A stretch of 64,000 nt of DNA from Membranipora membranacea (GCA_914767715.1 OU612071.1:3782001-3846000), one strand, 5' to 3'; counted from the first letter of the stretch, positions 36,501 to 50,080 are shown. Numbers and translations are program-made. The notes: generated from the sequence alone by a model not told the origin.

Positions 36501-39500
36501 CCATAAGCTTTACTAAAATAAAATATTTTTCTCAACCACCAAGGTTGTCCCCTCTTTATTACTCTTTAACATATAAAAAGAGGACAATCTTAGTGATTGA
36601 GAAAAGTTGAGGCAAATTTTAATTTTAGTTTCAACTGTGTCCAGAGGCTTGTCAAAAGGTGGTCATGGTGCTCTTAGTTAGGCTGAGACATTCAATATGA
36701 TACCAACGTACGGGGGAGGTGACACCAATAGTCCTTTGACCTCTGACCTGCGTCACTGCCGCTCCTCTTCTGACGATGTAGAGGATAATCTGGCATATCC
36801 TCCAGAACCCTCTCGATCTCCTCTCGACTTATCGATCGATCGAATCCTCGATGAGATCTTCCGGAGCAGTTAGCTACTAGTACGGCTACTACTAGTGTAG
36901 CTAGTATCGCTGGTATAGTCCAGCCCTGCAACCAGATGATTACAAGTCCTTAATATTGTTAGTGAACAGACAGTTAGTTTCAATAAACACCTTCTCTGCT
37001 TACAAATCCACGACAAACGCACTTGCTAATCATATGTTTTACTAACTATCTTTGTGAGAAACCATATGCTGCTTACTGGATACACAATTCTTACCACTAT
37101 CACCATGACAAGACAATGGACTATCACGTGATGAAAGGATTTGATGAGGAGGGGCAATAGATGGTTTTCAATACAATATTAAGTTGATAATCAGCTACCT
37201 TCAACTAAATTTTGTTTCCATCCGAACGCCTGTGTTCTATGGTAGTGGCCACAATGTGGCAATGGAACAGCAAACCCACCACAGTTTATATGTGGCTATA
37301 CAGCAGTATACTTACAACAGATTGCATATCTTCTATATGAGATCTGAGATCAGATAACTCCTCAGACAGACCAGCAGCTGATTCCTTCAGTGAGCTGTAA
37401 TCCTTCTTCTGTAACAAAGAAGTAATAAGAAACCTAGAGAAGTCCCAATTGGGCTCCTTTTTTAAAAGCGATGCACATGGCAACACTTATATTTAGACCG
37501 TGCCTTTGCAGTGGCCTCTATTAGCTTATAAGTGAATATGTAAATTTCCCTGAGATGCAACCATAATTTCCATTTTAAACTTGTGACCAATTTAAGTTTT
37601 CCCCCACGACCTCTTCGTAACAAGCAAAATTACCCTGCATTTTTAAGAACATGTGTTATTTTTTTGGTGCAACCAACCCTCCTGTATAAGATATTATGAA
37701 AACCAGTTGATAACACACTACTCACAAATTTAGTGATGTCATGAACACTGTAAAGAAGTGATTTATTCATTTATCAAGTGATTGAAATGTCAACTACTTC
37801 ATGAAATATTTACTTACTTACTTACATAAGTCAACATGCCTTTAATAATGACATCACTCATGACTATCTCGCGATTAAAACATAGTAATTACATCACTGG
37901 ATATTATAATTAATAACTGAATGTGATGACATCACTGATAATGAAAGAAATGATAGACTGGAAGTGATGACATCACTGATAAAGTTACGTAATTTAGTGA
38001 TAGTGATGACATCACTAATAATTGGTTACCGATAATGATGACATCACTAATAATTGATTACCGATAATGATGACATCACTAATAGTTGGTTACCGATAAT
38101 GATGACATCACAGTTTCATGATATACAGAAAGTGATGACATGACAACTAACCAGAGTATCGAGTTTTTTAGTAGTATCCTGTAGAGATCTCATAGTATGA
38201 TTTAGAGCTCTCTGTAAATCATCCTTCTGGTTCTTAGACTTAGTGCTCATCTCCTCCAAATATCTAAAGGAAGAATCCATGTATCTTACAGTGATAGCAA
38301 GTTTATAATGAGTGAAAAACATGGTAAATAAAATAAAGAAATTTGGAATTTTTTTAACAATTACAATCTCTCTGATGGATTGAAATGCTACGTATGTTTG
38401 CCACAAAAAAAGCCAACTGGGTGATCTCACAAGATCCTAATACATTTTTCCGCAAGTGAGGACCAACAGATATTCACATAGTGATATACCGGTTAGCATA
38501 GAGATTTTAAACAGAGACATTCCAATACCCTCATTGACATGTTATTGAAACCAGGTCTGAGCTTATAATTAGATCAAGGGATCTAAGACTTAATCTGAAT
38601 TAACCGCTTGGGAGCCTTACTAAATCAACTCCAGGTGACTCTGGAGGCTAGCAAAAACTATCTGATCAAGGTGAACACAAGTTATAATTAAATTGATATC
38701 CTCGTATATGGAGTTGTTCCCACACTGGATATCCGGGGTGAGAACATACCACCTGATCAAAGTAATCGGATCACAAGTGAGGCGACTTGCATACCTGTTA
38801 GTGACTTGTAGATTTTGCTCCAGGGCCTTGACTTGATTGCTAAGTTTACTGATAGCTGTGTTCCTCTTCTGATATCTGTTAGCGGGTGGGGGCGGGTCAA
38901 GCAGAGCCGCACCCTCAGTCTCTATCACTGCAGTTCCTACAAACACAATTATCAGTAATTAATGACAGGTAGCCAAAATAGTAATATATAAGTTGCGCAT
39001 GGGACCAATGAAACTCATCAGTGAAGAGTTTCTTTGGGTCCATGAAGCTCTGAGAGGACCTCTTGTTTCAAAAAATGTGGGGCAGCATGTCACAGGTTCA
39101 AACTCTCTAAGCAACGTGTCTCAAGGTTGAAGTTAAACCAAGGAGTTACAGATCCCCTTATTTCAATTTGTTGTTTTTCAAATTTTCCCTTTGGCTCTCA
39201 CCAAATGACTGATGCCTTATAAATATAAACAATTTTAATTTGGAGGCATGTCAATTCTTAGCAATTAGAAGCACAATATCTTTTTTCACATAATTGAAAA
39301 ACAGAAAGTTTAACGTTGATCGATCAAGAATCCTGTAATCTTACCAGTGGAGACAGCGTCAGCCGTGACCTCCTCTTCCCCTGGTTGTAGACTGAGCTCC
39401 TCCTCATTAGCAGGTGGTGTAGGAGTGGTGGTAGCGACGGGGGTGTCTCCACCCTGAACAGGTGGTGCTGCAGTGGGAGGCTCAGCTAAGGTCGGAGGTA

Positions 39501-42500
39501 AAGGCTACAAGAAGATATAGAAAGATGATTTTTGCGGCAGCACAATAAAAACTTATACCCATAGTGAATTTATATTATGAATTATTGCAAACTTTCCCCT
39601 TAGCTTAATTAACATCTTTAAAAATCAATTCAGGGTATCATCATGTTTTGTGTATATTGGCTGGCTAGCACTTCTAAGGCACTAACTAAAGAGATAATAC
39701 AGGTTTCCCACAAAACATTATTTCAAGGTACAGAGAAAATATGGGAGAGCCCTAGTACTATATTGCTCTTCTTATTCAGCTTTTCAATGTCTTTGCACGT
39801 AGGTAGGCCCAGGTTTCAAGTCTCTGTGACCATGCTGTGAGGATTTGAAGAAAAAAAAGTGCTAGCTTATTCAGCTGGAAGATTTAGGTGTTAAGACTTA
39901 CTAAATCCAGCACCTCATCAGATTGGTCTGCCTGCCCATCCTCAGATGGTTCTGTATAAGTCTGAGTAGCTTCTACCGCTTCACTCTGAGTGGGTATATC
40001 TGATGAGGATGTGTCTGTACCTGCAGTCTCTGCTATGGGTGTTGTTTTCACCTGGAATCAAGTGTCATAGAGAATGAGGCTGAATCATAGGATCCAGAAA
40101 TCTGGCTTGGTGTTACCAAGATAACTCCAAGCCTGTCTTGACAAACTTTGGTGGTTATCATGGGGGGATGGGTTTTGTCAAGACAAGCTAGATTACAGTA
40201 ACTATGGAGTCATATACATAAAAACTCCCTAATCAAAACAGCTTTCCAAGACTTGGAGTAATCTAAACAACAATGAATTGGTTAATACAGATTTAAGGAC
40301 AAGTCTCACTAAACCATTTAGCCTGAATTGCGTATCTGCTGGTTTAAATTGGCGTGTACTGGCAGGATTACCTTTACCATACATAAGATGGTTTATTATG
40401 GAGCAGCATTAACTAATCCCCAAGTATTGCCCATTTTTACAAAAAAAAACCTCCATCACTGCTATCACTAACCTGCTTACTGACAGTCTTAGTATCATTA
40501 TGTGGAGCACTTGTTGACACCTGTCCATCAGCCGCAGGTTTCTCTGTTGGCATGGTGCCAATATCTCCCTCTACCTTCACATCAGCATCAGAGCCAGCAG
40601 TGGAGGCCTCAGTGTCAGACGCAGGCTTACTGGTGGTGAGAGGGGCGTCATCAGGACCGCATGGTTTGTCTACTATTTGAAAGATTCAATTTTAATTAAA
40701 CTAAATCTCATTTTTGCAATCGAGTTTAATGAATAATGTGAAGTACGAGAAAAATGTCACCCAAGACCTTCACTGCCTTTCAAACCAATGAATTCCTAAT
40801 CCCATAATAATCCGAATCTCATAATAATCTGAATCTAATAAGAATCCGAATCACATTGTAAGAATGTATTGAGATATGGATTAGACCCTTGTTACACCGA
40901 GGAGTTAAAGACTCCTTGGTTACACTATATAAAATTTAGACAATTGAGTTCACACCAAATCAAAGTTCAAGTTGACATTGGACTGAATATATTATATGTA
41001 TTAATCTGTATTTATGGATCAGAGGTAAAATGCACCGGATGGCTAATTGTGGAGAAATTACATCCTTATATAGCTTTGTGTAAGCAATTGGCAGCTTTTA
41101 CATTATTGATCAACTGACTGACGTCACAGTAACACTTCAGCAAGGGCTCAGCTGTAGCATTACTGAACTTCTGAACCAATTAAAGATGAGAGTCATAAGA
41201 TTGTTCAGGGTCAGATATGTCCCCCTAATCCATGAATAAATATACATCAGTGATTATACAAGTAATTTACCAGCGGCAGCAGCAGGCAGCTTCTCACTGA
41301 CATGACTAGAGCTAAGCGTCTCTCCGACTGTGACTCCGGTAGCTGTGCTGACTACACGAGGAGACGACTTAGTGTGGAACACCTTCTCTGAGCAGGACTT
41401 TGGCACATCGCTCGGTGATATAAAACTTTTATAGCACTCTTTGGGCTGCGGAGGAAATACTCTTTTTGGCACTGTGGCTTCTGTAAAGAGTGTATACAAG
41501 GTTCAATTATGACAAATCATCACAGGGGTGTGCTGATGGGTAAAGGGGTGTGCTGGGGGGTATTTCAGTACATGAGTACTTACTCTCCATCCGGGGGCTC
41601 TCAATAAGGATGAAAGAGGATTTTGCTAATCGATTCTCGCTTATTTGGTAATTGCATTTCCCCCCAAATCAATCACTCAAAAAATATACAGTTCCATCAG
41701 CAGTGAATGATTCATAAGGCTAGTATAGTATAGTATAGGCTAGTATAGTTGAGGCAGAAAGCGGAGAATTAGCGGGTTAACTGTGGTTTAATTTCAGGTT
41801 AAAAGTGAGTACAATACATATGTTGTGATAGATGATGTGTTTGTTCAGAGCCAAGTACCAAGGAATCAAAAGTATAAGGGTAGTACCTCATAACGACTGA
41901 TAAGAAAATCAGATTTGTGCATATGTACTCCATCATACCTGTACTGTCCAATTTTGTTTGGTCTTTTGTAGGTGGAGCTTGGGTACTTGGCACCGCCTCT
42001 TCCTGTTGAACAACAACTTCCTCTTCTTCTTGAGAAGTAGTGCTATCATCGTCGTCATCATCTACTCCTATGCCATATACTCGTATTATCGTAATGGGGC
42101 AGTAGTGCTCATTACCATAGTGACTCTGTACCTCTATCTAAGAATACAATAATGTAATCAGATGTTAGATATGTTTATACTGACATTGAGATTGCACTAT
42201 AAGGATGTGAATATCTGATCGTCGGTACCTCATCTGTTCCCATCTATATTTCTAGAAATTTACCTCAGGTCGTCGCACAAACCTTCTACATAAGGTAGTC
42301 AAGCTACATAAATTGACTTGACTAGAACTTGAATAGACATGCAGTAGCATATTAGTAGTATACCAGTATGCCAAGAGGAGTAGATATTGGCTAGCACTGG
42401 GGGAGGGAGGGCAACTTAATGATATCTTGTATCAACTATAGTAAGCAAGTAGAATATATGTTTTTTTTATAAATATGAGCAAGCCAAATCTTGTGCTAGT

Positions 42501-45500
42501 TTTCGTTATTATATGACGACTGGTTTGTCTGATCACATTTGTGTGTAACTGTAACGTTGTGATTTTATAATACTCACTTTGACAAAGGAAGTGAATATAT
42601 CGAGCTTATCTATATTAAATCCCTGTATGGCTCTCTCTTCCTTAGCGTGGAATGTACCAATGGAATGCCAATCCTTTCCTGAAAATAGACATAATATACA
42701 AACAGTTATGCAAACTGGACCCTACACTTCATTGATCATGTGGTTTACTGTTGCATGTATATCTCTGATTGATAGAGAGTTAACTAATTCACTTAGGCTT
42801 AGCTTTAGTACCATCACAAGGAATTTGGTGTGACAAGCAACCCGAGTATGATTTTATCAATTAGGGGTGTGTACATGTTAGGTACTTGTACTAAATTGAC
42901 GCTAACAATCAGAGATACACATGCTACATAGTGTAATCTCAAAATGCCCTACACTACACAGTGCATACTACACTAAGCAATCATAATTGTCTCGGAGGCA
43001 ATGACAAATAATTTTGCCACATCTTTTGAAAGAAATATTGTAATCACCATGGATAGTCTAGTTTACCTTGTCTTTCTTTGCCCCCGTTAGCTGATCGGCT
43101 GATATATACAGTAAAGTTCTCAAATGTAGAGGAGAATAACTCCAGATTAGCCATATCTATACGTCGGATTAATACTGGCTCACATAACTCTATCACCAAC
43201 CACTTCCTGTTTAAAAGCAATAAGGAAGATAACATCAAAATCAATACAAACAACTATAGGAGAGCTACAATGGGAGTGGAGTTTATTTTGGTGATTGTGT
43301 TAAGAAATACATTACAATATAAGTGTGAACCATATCTCTCAGTTCTTATGAAGATGAATACTAAAAAGCACAAAGCTAGACAAAAATCTTGAAGTACAGC
43401 ATACTGTGGTGCGCATGCCGCTACACAACAAATGTTCTCAGCGGCAGCGTAAAGCCATCCCTTTGTGGTTTTGAGTTTGTGCAGGGAGTTTGGGACAAAT
43501 TTTGTCCGGAACTCCCTGACATGTTTAGTTTTGGGACATAATCACCCTGGTGTAAGTAATACAGGTGCAATTAGGAGTTGCTGCATTAATAGGTTATATT
43601 ATACAAGAGAAGACCACTCCAAATATGGCAAGGAACTGTTAAGATTAAAATTATTTCAATGATCACTAGCCACAAAATATCAAAATCATGTATGAACTGA
43701 CTTCAACATACTCAAGAGGGAAACCAGTTACAACTGGTACCAAACAGCAAATAATTACGTATATCAATCAGAAATTGTTCCTAACCTAATGTGTTATAAT
43801 AGCTAGAGGGCTCGTTAATAAACACTCATATCCATGCAATATGCAGCCTAAGCTATCATAATATCATCCAAAATAATCTTTTTCACTTCTTTTTTTTCTA
43901 TTTCATACTTCATATCCTTGTTAAATCACATTGTCATGAGAACAAAAAGTAGTTTGGTTTGATATACTCTTTACCAATGACACCATTCGCTACATGGTTT
44001 GCTACTAGTGATAAGTTGACAATTTGGTCAATTGTGACAAATATAGTATTAGCCTTGGGACTTTTCTCTCATACCTTGCAGAGCAGGGCTGCATGATGTA
44101 CTCGTCCCGATTCTCATTCAGAACTGCCTGCTGTTTCTGTGCTTCTTTGTTACTAGATATAACCTTTGATCCACACTCACTGGAGGCATAGTTACGCATT
44201 TCCTCTGTTGATGATGGCTTAGATGGGATCACAGGCTTTTTGTCTACATGCTGTGGTTCATACACTTTATTCAAAGCTCCTGGAAAATAAGGAATCATCC
44301 AAGTGATTGTTGAAATTGCATGTTTTCATAAAAGTCATTCGAACAACCATATAATATTTTACCAGCGGAGAGTGTTCAACCAAGGAGTTAAAGTCTTTAA
44401 CTCCTTGGTTCAACACACATCTTGTGGAGCAATTTGACGCACAATCTTTTTTTAATTTTTATGAACATTCCTAACAAGAAAAACTTAATTCCCTATTCAT
44501 TCCCAAGATGCAGTTTCCTGATCTTGTAGGTATTTAAGAGAAACACTGGTTCCCAAGATGAGAAATAGGCTTGCAATAAACTTAATCTGGTGCGACAAAA
44601 TCTGAACACTCACCGTTGTGTTTTGTGTCATTCTCATAAAATTCTTTCTTCCACTCCGCAAACGCCGGCATGTCATGTTCGGACAGATCAACAGCCAGTA
44701 CTACAGAAACATCATAATAAAAAATATAATAAAGCTTTGTCTAGAATATAATAGAAAGTATATTAAATAGTATAGAAATTTAAGTTTGATTTAAAGTCAT
44801 GGATTCGCCGCATAAGTTCGGATAACAGGCCCCCAGACTGTGACTAGTACTATGAAATCAGATGGATACATGTCATCGTGAATGAGCAAACCAGCATACC
44901 ATTAGAATACTCCGGAAGGCTGATTACTTTCTATCAACTATAGCATTGAAAAACCTGTAACCAATGATTGTCTCAGATCCAAGAGAGAGAGAGAGATTTA
45001 TTATATACTGCATACAAAGTGATAACATTTTCAATTTACGTGTTTATGTGAAACTACAGACTACAGATACCACTTTCTTTTTATAACACTATAGCTTGCA
45101 CTTTTAATTATTTACCAATTCACATAAGATCATGTCCATCCATTCCACATTTTAAGAGATCTTCCAGATTATTTTTCTCATCAGCTATGCATCAACTTCC
45201 TTGTGACTTTACTTTTATCGTTTTATTTTTTCTGGGTATTCTGTAACAATTCTCAATGAATGAGCATTATCCAAAATAAAATTCATATATCAGTGCCGAC
45301 ACATTGGCGACATAATAACTCACCTGGAGACTCAGTGGTAACTTGTATCTCCTCAAATTCAAAACCCTCTGCTGCTTTATCTACATCAGTATCACCAGTG
45401 GAAGGAGTCTCTGTAGTCAGCATTCTCTCATCTTTGGCACCTTTTTCAGTGGGAGGAGATTCAGTGGTGGGTGAGGCTTCTCCAATAGTGGGAGGAGCCT

Positions 45501-48415
45501 CACCAGTTGTAGGCGGAACTTCCCCAGTTGTAGACAGACCTTCACCAGGAGTGGGTGACGCCCCCTTAAAGGTGGGTGTGCCGATATCAGCAGCGGGTAG
45601 TGTGTCACCTGGGGGAGATTCTGTTGAGGAGTGTACCTTGATGAGTGGAGGGGAAGCTTCTAGTATATCATCTCCTGGTCCAGTCGGTCGCCCCTTGACT
45701 TTAAAATCAGCAAGTTCAAAATCTTCCTCATATCCAGTATCTTTAACTGCTGGATCCTCTTTCCTAAGAAAACAAAACTTTTTGGTGAAAGTTTCAAAGA
45801 TGTGGCACAAAATCAAATCACATCACATCAACTCGCTGATCCAAGTACCTAACAGACGAAGTTTACCAAAGAGAATGTCCACTGACTCATTTTCAGAATT
45901 CATATATCCGCAAAACCAATCTAGACCTAAAAGTATTCAGTCGATGCAAATCTTCCTCGTGAATATTTGATCTAAATACAGCACACAGTAGCTTAATATA
46001 CCTGTCCTCTGTTCCTTGCATCTCTGGGTCAGAGTTCTGGTCTTGGGTGGGAGTGGATTGTGTCGTGGGAGGAGCCAGGGTGGCAGTGACATCAGCAGTC
46101 TCAGATGAGGGTGTGGCTTCAATCTGAGAAGGGGGTGTGGTCGCTGAGGCTTTCTCCAGTACATCATCATCATAAAGGTTCTCTACTTCATTCTTCTCTG
46201 AAATCAATTATAGGTCAAACAGTAAAAATTACACTGTTGTTACTCTTGGTGGTCATCTTGAAAATGTGGATTCAAGGACAGGTATAATAGTTGACTGTTA
46301 TTCATGTCAAATGATAGCGTAGAGTCTGGTGCTGATTTCCAGCCTCCAAAGTGTTTTAATGATATAAATAGAATAGGGAAGTCCCAAATGAGCTGATTCT
46401 TACTTGGAATATTAAACTATAGCACTTTTAGGCCACTCTATTGAGCATTCTAAGAGAGGCAGAACTATGAGCCTGCATAGCTTGTTTCGTTTATAATCAA
46501 TTCCTTACATTATGAAATGCTTAGTGATTGCCAATCAAATTTCAAGCTATTTTTATACCTGGTTGTCTGAATGTTTTAATCCTAGGAGGCTCCGGTTCAG
46601 TCTCAGCATTTTCAGGTCTTGGGAAATCACTCTCAATACCTAGGTCACTAGCACTGTCTGAAATAAAATACACAGTTATACAGTTTCGCTGAGATGTTAA
46701 CCCAAAAAGATAACTCTCTTGACTCTAGTTTTACATACACTGGAGCCTAATCTTAGTACATGATTTAAAATCACTTGAGCTTTGTGGGATATTAGGTGGA
46801 TATGGCTATTAAAACAAAATATTCCTGACTTTGGGGAGACACTAGCAATATGATATATAATTTCGGACATTAGATATTGCTGTTGGCCTTTTAAAATTCA
46901 TAGCAAATTACAACATTAGCAGTATTTTGGGCATGAACATGGTAGAAAACTTTGCAATCTTACCTTTTCCGAGAGGTCTTCCCAGCTTCCCTTCTACGTC
47001 ATGAGGATGAGTGTCACTGGAAACAATAGGAACAATAGTTCATAATGCATATATAAGTCCTAATACACTATACATATTACTAATAAATACGTAATACATA
47101 CATAATATATATCACATCAATATAAACCCTCAGCAGAAAAACAGAACTAATAAGGCAGATGTCATCAAATAACTAGGCCTACCATTGTATCCCATAAAAA
47201 GACAAATCAGAGTAGTTTACATGCAGATAACAGCGATTACCTTTCCGATGAGACTTGATCCGATGGTTTAGTCTGATCTCTCCGACCAGGTGTTGCCTAC
47301 AACAAGATCATGTTTTTTAAGAAGTTAAATAGCGTAAAGAAAATAGCAAATTTATCTACGGGAGAAGGTAGGATATGCAGCATCTAAAAATCCCCTATGA
47401 TGGGAGATAGAAGCCCAACTTATAACTAACAACGGACACTATCAATCAGCTATTATAACCTAGACACAACAGGATGATGAAGCCAAGGTTTCATGGTATT
47501 TGAATCTGTTTAAAAAATAGATCTGCTAATTATGAGAAAAATCCATATTTCAAAATAGTCATTCGAACCTGGGGTGCGATCATTCAGACAATGAATGCTG
47601 TTTTATCTCTAATGCAAAAATGAAGCTCTCTAGTGCCCTAGTGTGAGGAGGTAATTGTCATCTTCTGATTCATTTGATTCATGAGTTAGGGAAATGTATT
47701 TGATTGTTTTACATATTTCTACAACTGCAGGGTCCCAGAGACTATATCCTCTGAGCAGAAATTTGTTGTGAAACGTTTCTGGGAAATCATTTTTTGCTGG
47801 AGCCACCCTCTCTATATATCTTAGGAACAAAATGGCAAGTGCATAGACACAGCATACATATCACTCTCACCCCTGTGTCACTTACTTCCCCAGTAGGTTC
47901 TGCGGGTACCACTTTGGGCAGAGCATCATCCGCCTTAGCTCCAGGAGTGAGTGTGTCATCTGTGAGAATATTGCCGACAGTTGTAGCGAACAACATACTG
48001 TAAAACAAGAAGCAGCTTTATCAGCATAAAGATCATTTGTATCATTCAGCTCTTCATTCCACTAGGATCAGAGAGTGGCAGCTTTCTTGTTACTTAAAGT
48101 GAAAGTAGGCTACTACATAAGCTACATACATACACCACACAGTAAGTCTTGTAATACATGGCTTGGGGCTTTGGGCATGCTGCAACCTCTACAATAGTAC
48201 CTATACTCCTACCTTAAGCCTGTCCCCACACACATATATACCATGCTGCCAACTTAAGTTAGATAAAAAAACATCTAGTCCTACTCTACTCATGGGTCAA
48301 AAGAAGAAGATATTTAGTTTAGTTCTACTCCTGAGCTAACTCCCTACAGTTGTTACACACAGTCACTACATACTAACCAGACTAGCATCCACTTCACTCG
48401 CCAATCCATGTCCAT
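30513..48415 (-). CDS. SUCO: Mid-SUN domain protein, SUCO/Osteopotentia type (1152 aa, 24 coding exons)
   Basis: Exons, 5' to 3': 48415-48378, 47997-47886, 47296-47241, 47016-46964, 46657-46559, 46197-46002, 45763-45324, 44700-44614, 44279-44075, 43206-43067, 42678-42578, 42137-41939, 41480-41271, 40672-40473, 40051-39902, 39504-39345, 38936-38795, 38263-38152, 37408-37316, 36925-36748, 35428-35408, 33910-33702, 33167-33060, 30662-30513. Phases agree at every join. The start (MDMDWRVKWMLVCMLFATT) is a signal peptide. An acidic Thr/Pro-rich region precedes the SUN domain (about 390-535: NYASSECG, IELCEPV, ELFSSTFENF, KDWHSIGTFHAKEER, SHYGNEHYCP). A second acidic stretch follows, then the family's NRYLEEMS coiled coil (about 816-931), a transmembrane helix (TIPAILATLVVAVLVANC) and a Lys-rich tail. 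Human SUCO has 1254 residues. The family acts in the ER/nuclear envelope membrane. The exon 20 donor (GTCAGA) is weak and chosen by phase. Confidence 0.93.
34044..34186. mobile_element. Small TIR element (143 bp)
   Basis: It begins AAAACACACTGACATCGG and TTGCAACCTCAG, and ends with the diverged complement CTGAGGTTACAACC then AGTGTGTTTT. It lies in a SUCO intron. A longer relative in opposite orientation is at 19796-20030. Confidence 0.65.
34461..34606. mobile_element. MITE family B, copy 1 (SUCO intron)
   Basis: The terminal inverted repeats are CACGTGTATCTCTGATCG at left and CGATCAGAGATAAACAT at right. The internal block TTGACGTCGGGTGGTCACAC is shared in diverged form with copies 2 and 3. 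Confidence 0.65.
34965..35035 (+). repeat. TAT/ATTATTGTATTA low-complexity tract
   Basis: AT-only iterations of TATATTATTGTAT in a SUCO intron. Confidence 0.8.
35111..35272. mobile_element. MITE family B, copy 2 (SUCO intron)
   Basis: It has TTGTGTATATCACCATG at left, GATTGACGTTGGGTCATCAC inside and CGATCAAAGATATACATGC at right. It is a diverged copy of 34461-34606. Confidence 0.5.
36236..36367. mobile_element. MITE family B, copy 3 (SUCO intron)
   Basis: The ends are ATGTGTATCTCTGATC and GATCAGAGACATACACGC, with AACTCGGGTCCTCACACC inside. Confidence 0.6.
37849..38140 (+). repeat. Tandem array of TGATGACATCACT-containing units
   Basis: The core TGATGACATCA occurs at least eight times. The right part forms a 33-bp tandem unit with TAATAATTGGTTACCGATAA between cores. 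The core holds TGACATCA, one base off the CRE TGACGTCA. The array is in the SUCO intron between coding exons 18 and 19. A regulatory role is inference. Confidence 0.8.
42751..42926. mobile_element. MITE family B, copy 4 (SUCO intron)
   Basis: The ends are TTGCATGTATATCTCTGATT and AATCAGAGATACACATG. The internal block resembles copies 1-3 in reverse. Confidence 0.55.
43482..43518. repeat. Short perfect-type hairpin in a SUCO intron
   Basis: CAGGGAGTTTGGGACAAA pairs with TTTGTCCGGAACTCCCTG almost without a loop. Confidence 0.7.
44373..44418. repeat. 22-bp stem hairpin with AACCAAGGAGTTAAAG
   Basis: AACCAAGGAGTTAAAG is followed after two bases by its complement, and the stem extends to about 22 bp with one mismatch. 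Related sequences occur at 30763-30800 and 40885-40925, a half-copy at 39139 and a weak one at 55385. It lies in a SUCO intron. Confidence 0.75.
46345..46465 (+). repeat. Dispersed repeat family A, copy 4 (SUCO intron)
   Basis: CCAGCCTCCAAAG, AATGAGCTGATTCTTAC, AAACTATAGCACTTTTAGGC and CATTCTAAGAGAGG follow the same order as copy 1 at 2095-2330. Confidence 0.6.
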
Positions 48416-50074
48416 TAAGCTTCAGTTCTCTCTGAGATGGCATAACCAAACTTGACAGCTGAATTGCATCATCTAAGAAATATTGCCAGTCCTCAACCAC
48501 TTCCAGTTCCAGCTCAAAAAATTCACACTAGATTTTAATTTAACACATCACTCTTGGCACATACCCAACTAACCTGATGAGCCAATCAGAACCTCCCAAT
48601 AATGTAGCTGACCAATGAATGTAATCGAGCTCAAGTTTTGACCAATCATATTTTGTTTCACTATTTGAAAATACTTTTAGTTGAAAAGCTGTGATAGTTT
48701 TTGGATTATGTTGCTTTCCAGAGAAGGGTTATAGCATAACCCCCTTCCAAAAGTCTGGTAGGCTGTGATCCAATTTATCAAAACAAACCAAGAGAAGTTG
48801 GAAAAATTACTTTTAGCATTCTGAAGTTTTGCTTGGTGGAAAAGCTTGTGGCAGAGAGGGGGAGAGGCAGTTCATTGCATCAATACATAAACCATTGCAT
48901 TTGTCTTTTCACAAACCACTATGATGAGGAGATAGAGCTGGATAGACGGTCAAAGTATACTGAGAAAAAGTTGGCATAAACTAAGGTATCCTCCTTTTGG
49001 ACTTTTCTATGGGCATCTACAATACACACTGAATTAAACAGGTAGACCTCTAACTTACTACATCATAGACATAACTTCATAACTCGAAGTTGAGTTTATC
49101 CTCCTTAGTTGTTTCAAATTATCTATCCTAACCCCAGATGCTATCTTCACAATAAAATAGGTAGTTATTGGGGTATTTGACTCCTCTCCTGTTCCTCTGC
49201 ACCAGTGTCAGAGTGACAAATCCCTGAAGTTAATTGACCTCTGCTTTGGAATGTATTGTATTGTATGGACCATCAGACTTGACCAAACACTATGTGGTTG
49301 GTGGTCCAAATCCCTGTCACTGCACTCAAATCAAGCCCACACTTACTTACCTCTTTCGTAACAGTAACTAACTAAACCATTGGTGAGACCCATAGGCAAC
49401 CAAACCTGTCATCCGCATACCAAGGCTACATCAATTTACCTAATTAAAGTTTAGAATCATGAAAACTTCCAATGCTAGAATGGAAATTGCCCTTACCTGC
49501 TAGAAGTACAATGAAGACTTGGAGAGCCTGGATTTGCTGATTGTGTCCACTAACAGTACCTATCCTACCTATCCTAACTGACCTACAGTAAATTATTACA
49601 GAAATACCATATGTTTTACAAGTCATGAAAAATTATAGTAAGTTGTTAAATGAATTGAAAAGCAACGGAATACAATTTTTACGCTGAGCAACACTATTTG
49701 AAGAAATCGCTGGTCTGTGATACCCGGCTACTAGTTTCAAAATTGACAGTAGCGCAACCTAGCATATTACATGTAAATGTGTTAGATGTTAGGAAATGGT
49801 AAGGTTAGTTATTAGCTATAGAATCATCAAAATATACTTTTATCTCTCCTCGTACACGATTAAAGTATGTATTGCCACTGATTCAAGTTGTGTCAGCAGC
49901 TTATTACTTTACCTCTTGTATTGTGATTGAGAAATAAAAAGCTAGTTTGCCTGCTGTAAAATTTGTTAATAAAAATGCTGATGTCTAAAACTGTTAATGA
50001 TTGCATAAATGCGATTCGTAGTTTATGTACAATACAAAAATACAAAAAAGGTGGAAAATACACTAAAAGAGTGA
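48416..50074. other. Interval 5' of the SUCO-type gene
   Basis: No supported exon is seen. The SUCO promoter and any 5' UTR should lie just above 48415. I found no clear TATA box there. CCAATCA-type boxes are frequent (for example 48592, 48609, 48645) but are common throughout the window. Confidence 0.5.
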
Positions 50075-50080
50075 TTTATT
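50075..50080 (-). terminator. Candidate poly(A) signal of the minus-strand exon at 50125-50353
   Basis: AATAAA on the minus strand 45-50 bp after the stop codon at 50125. Confidence 0.4.

Noticed and set aside
45260-45970. 236-residue plus-strand frame
   Set aside because: It is the complement of the low-complexity SUCO exon 45763-45324, which joins its neighbours in phase.
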